From Phycisphaerales bacterium (GTDB lineage Bacteria > Planctomycetota > Phycisphaerae > Phycisphaerales > Phycisphaeraceae), in the NCBI GenBank assembly GCA_012031455.1, contig JAAUTM010000067.1, positions 1 through 6,996 of the forward strand: DNA of 6,996 nt, given 5' to 3'. Of this stretch, positions 6,604 to 6,996 are shown piece by piece; within the stretch, counting starts at the first letter, position 1, and each line of letters opens with the position of its first letter. The notes under the pieces were generated by a model, which saw nothing but the letters and a program-made list of their open reading frames with translations, was not told where the DNA came from and did not search any database. The translations under genes and the position numbers were made by a program.

Positions 6604-6996
6604 ATGATGATGTTGCAAGCACTTCGTGGAACGATGGCCGGATTATTGTTGGGGGCATTGTCCTTCTCGGTGGGTTGCGAAAGCTCTCACACCGTGGACA
6701 AGGGTTCGTCACAGGCCCCTGTGGCCAGCAAGACGGAGACCAAAGCCGCCCCTGCGAGCGTCCCTGCGGGAATGGTCAAGTCCAGCGCTGCGTTTCCCAC
6801 GGGTAAACTGGACAGCAGTGTGATTCAGCTTGAACGCACCATGCCTGCCGAGCTTTCGGTAGGACAGGAAATTTGATGCTGACATCAAAGTGACCAACCT
6901 CACCAACCTGACCCTGAGTAATGTCGTGGTCAGCGACAGTGGTGACGGGAACTTCAAGCTCGGTTCAGCCATGCCTGCCGCCGCCAAAACTGAAGG
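6604..6996 (+). CDS. Putative lipoprotein with DUF11-like domain, frameshifted, open at right edge
   Basis: The N terminus is a signal peptide with hydrophobic core 'MAGLLLGALSFSVGC'. S-V-G-C with Cys 25 resembles a lipobox, although Ser at -3 is unusual. Export and lipid anchoring are therefore likely but not certain. A polar linker rich in Ala, Ser, Thr and Lys follows ('SSQAPVASKTETKAAPAS'). After it 'LERTMPAELSVGQEF' and 'IKVTNLTNLTLSNVVVSD' match the pattern of DUF11-type immunoglobulin-like surface domains. The frame as written stops at 6874-6876. Removing one A within 6869-6871 (GAAATTTGA to GAATTTGA) restores an open frame to the window end. GAGGAG at 6594-6599 supports a start at ATG 6604 or 6607. 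An in-frame ATG at 6592 would add two arginines but has no clear ribosome site. The rest of the gene lies outside the window. It is probably a separate unit from the glycan cluster. Confidence 0.7.

Noticed and set aside
1..6996. CRISPR array, tRNA or rRNA gene, insertion sequence, phage or defence genes
   Set aside because: I saw no spaced repeat array, cloverleaf, transposase motif, terminal inverted repeats or nuclease/defence motifs on either strand.

Overview
The window looks bacterial, with moderately high G+C by eye. It holds the 5' part of an acetyl-CoA synthetase gene on the minus strand. Reading away from it on the plus strand is a tight five-gene cluster of three glycosyltransferases and two methyltransferases, followed by the start of a lipoprotein gene that runs off the right edge. 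The lipoprotein (signal peptide, short linker, then a DUF11-like 'TN..N.TL.NV.V.D' domain) and the style of the acs product remind me of Planctomycetota or a related PVC lineage. That is an impression from protein style, not a proof.

Layout: 1-847 (-) acs, N-terminal ~280 residues, open at the left edge. 848-1219 divergent intergenic region with a perfect 6-bp hairpin and a 10-bp direct repeat. 1220-2318 (+) GT-A-type glycosyltransferase with an HDLDLL motif. 2328-3449 and 3443-4486 (+) two tandem, clearly paralogous GT8-like glycosyltransferases, each with a DxD, an NSG/NSS, a DQE and an HALGPKPW motif. 4506-5333 (+) a SAM methyltransferase with a non-canonical motif I, the only complete gene with an undisturbed frame. 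5344-6377 (+) an FkbM-family methyltransferase. 6378-6603 intergenic with a candidate promoter. 6604-end (+) a lipoprotein with a DUF11-like domain.

The five middle genes lie 9, -7, 19 and 10 bases apart, so they are almost certainly one transcription unit. Together they suggest assembly and O-methylation of a surface or secreted glycan. The GTs would add sugars from nucleotide-sugar donors and the methyltransferases would cap or decorate the product. No flippase, polymerase, ABC exporter or sugar-nucleotide synthesis gene is visible, so this is probably part of a larger locus.

The most striking whole-window property is that six of the seven genes are interrupted by one-base frame changes, about nine in 7 kb and several in homopolymer runs. 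The conserved motifs continue in the shifted frame each time. This pattern, which includes the housekeeping acs gene, points to indel errors in the sequence rather than to seven pseudogenes. I annotate each gene over its full restored span and give the shift positions. I see no wholly new system. The best leads are the duplicated GT8 pair with its two methyltransferases and the unplaced first glycosyltransferase.
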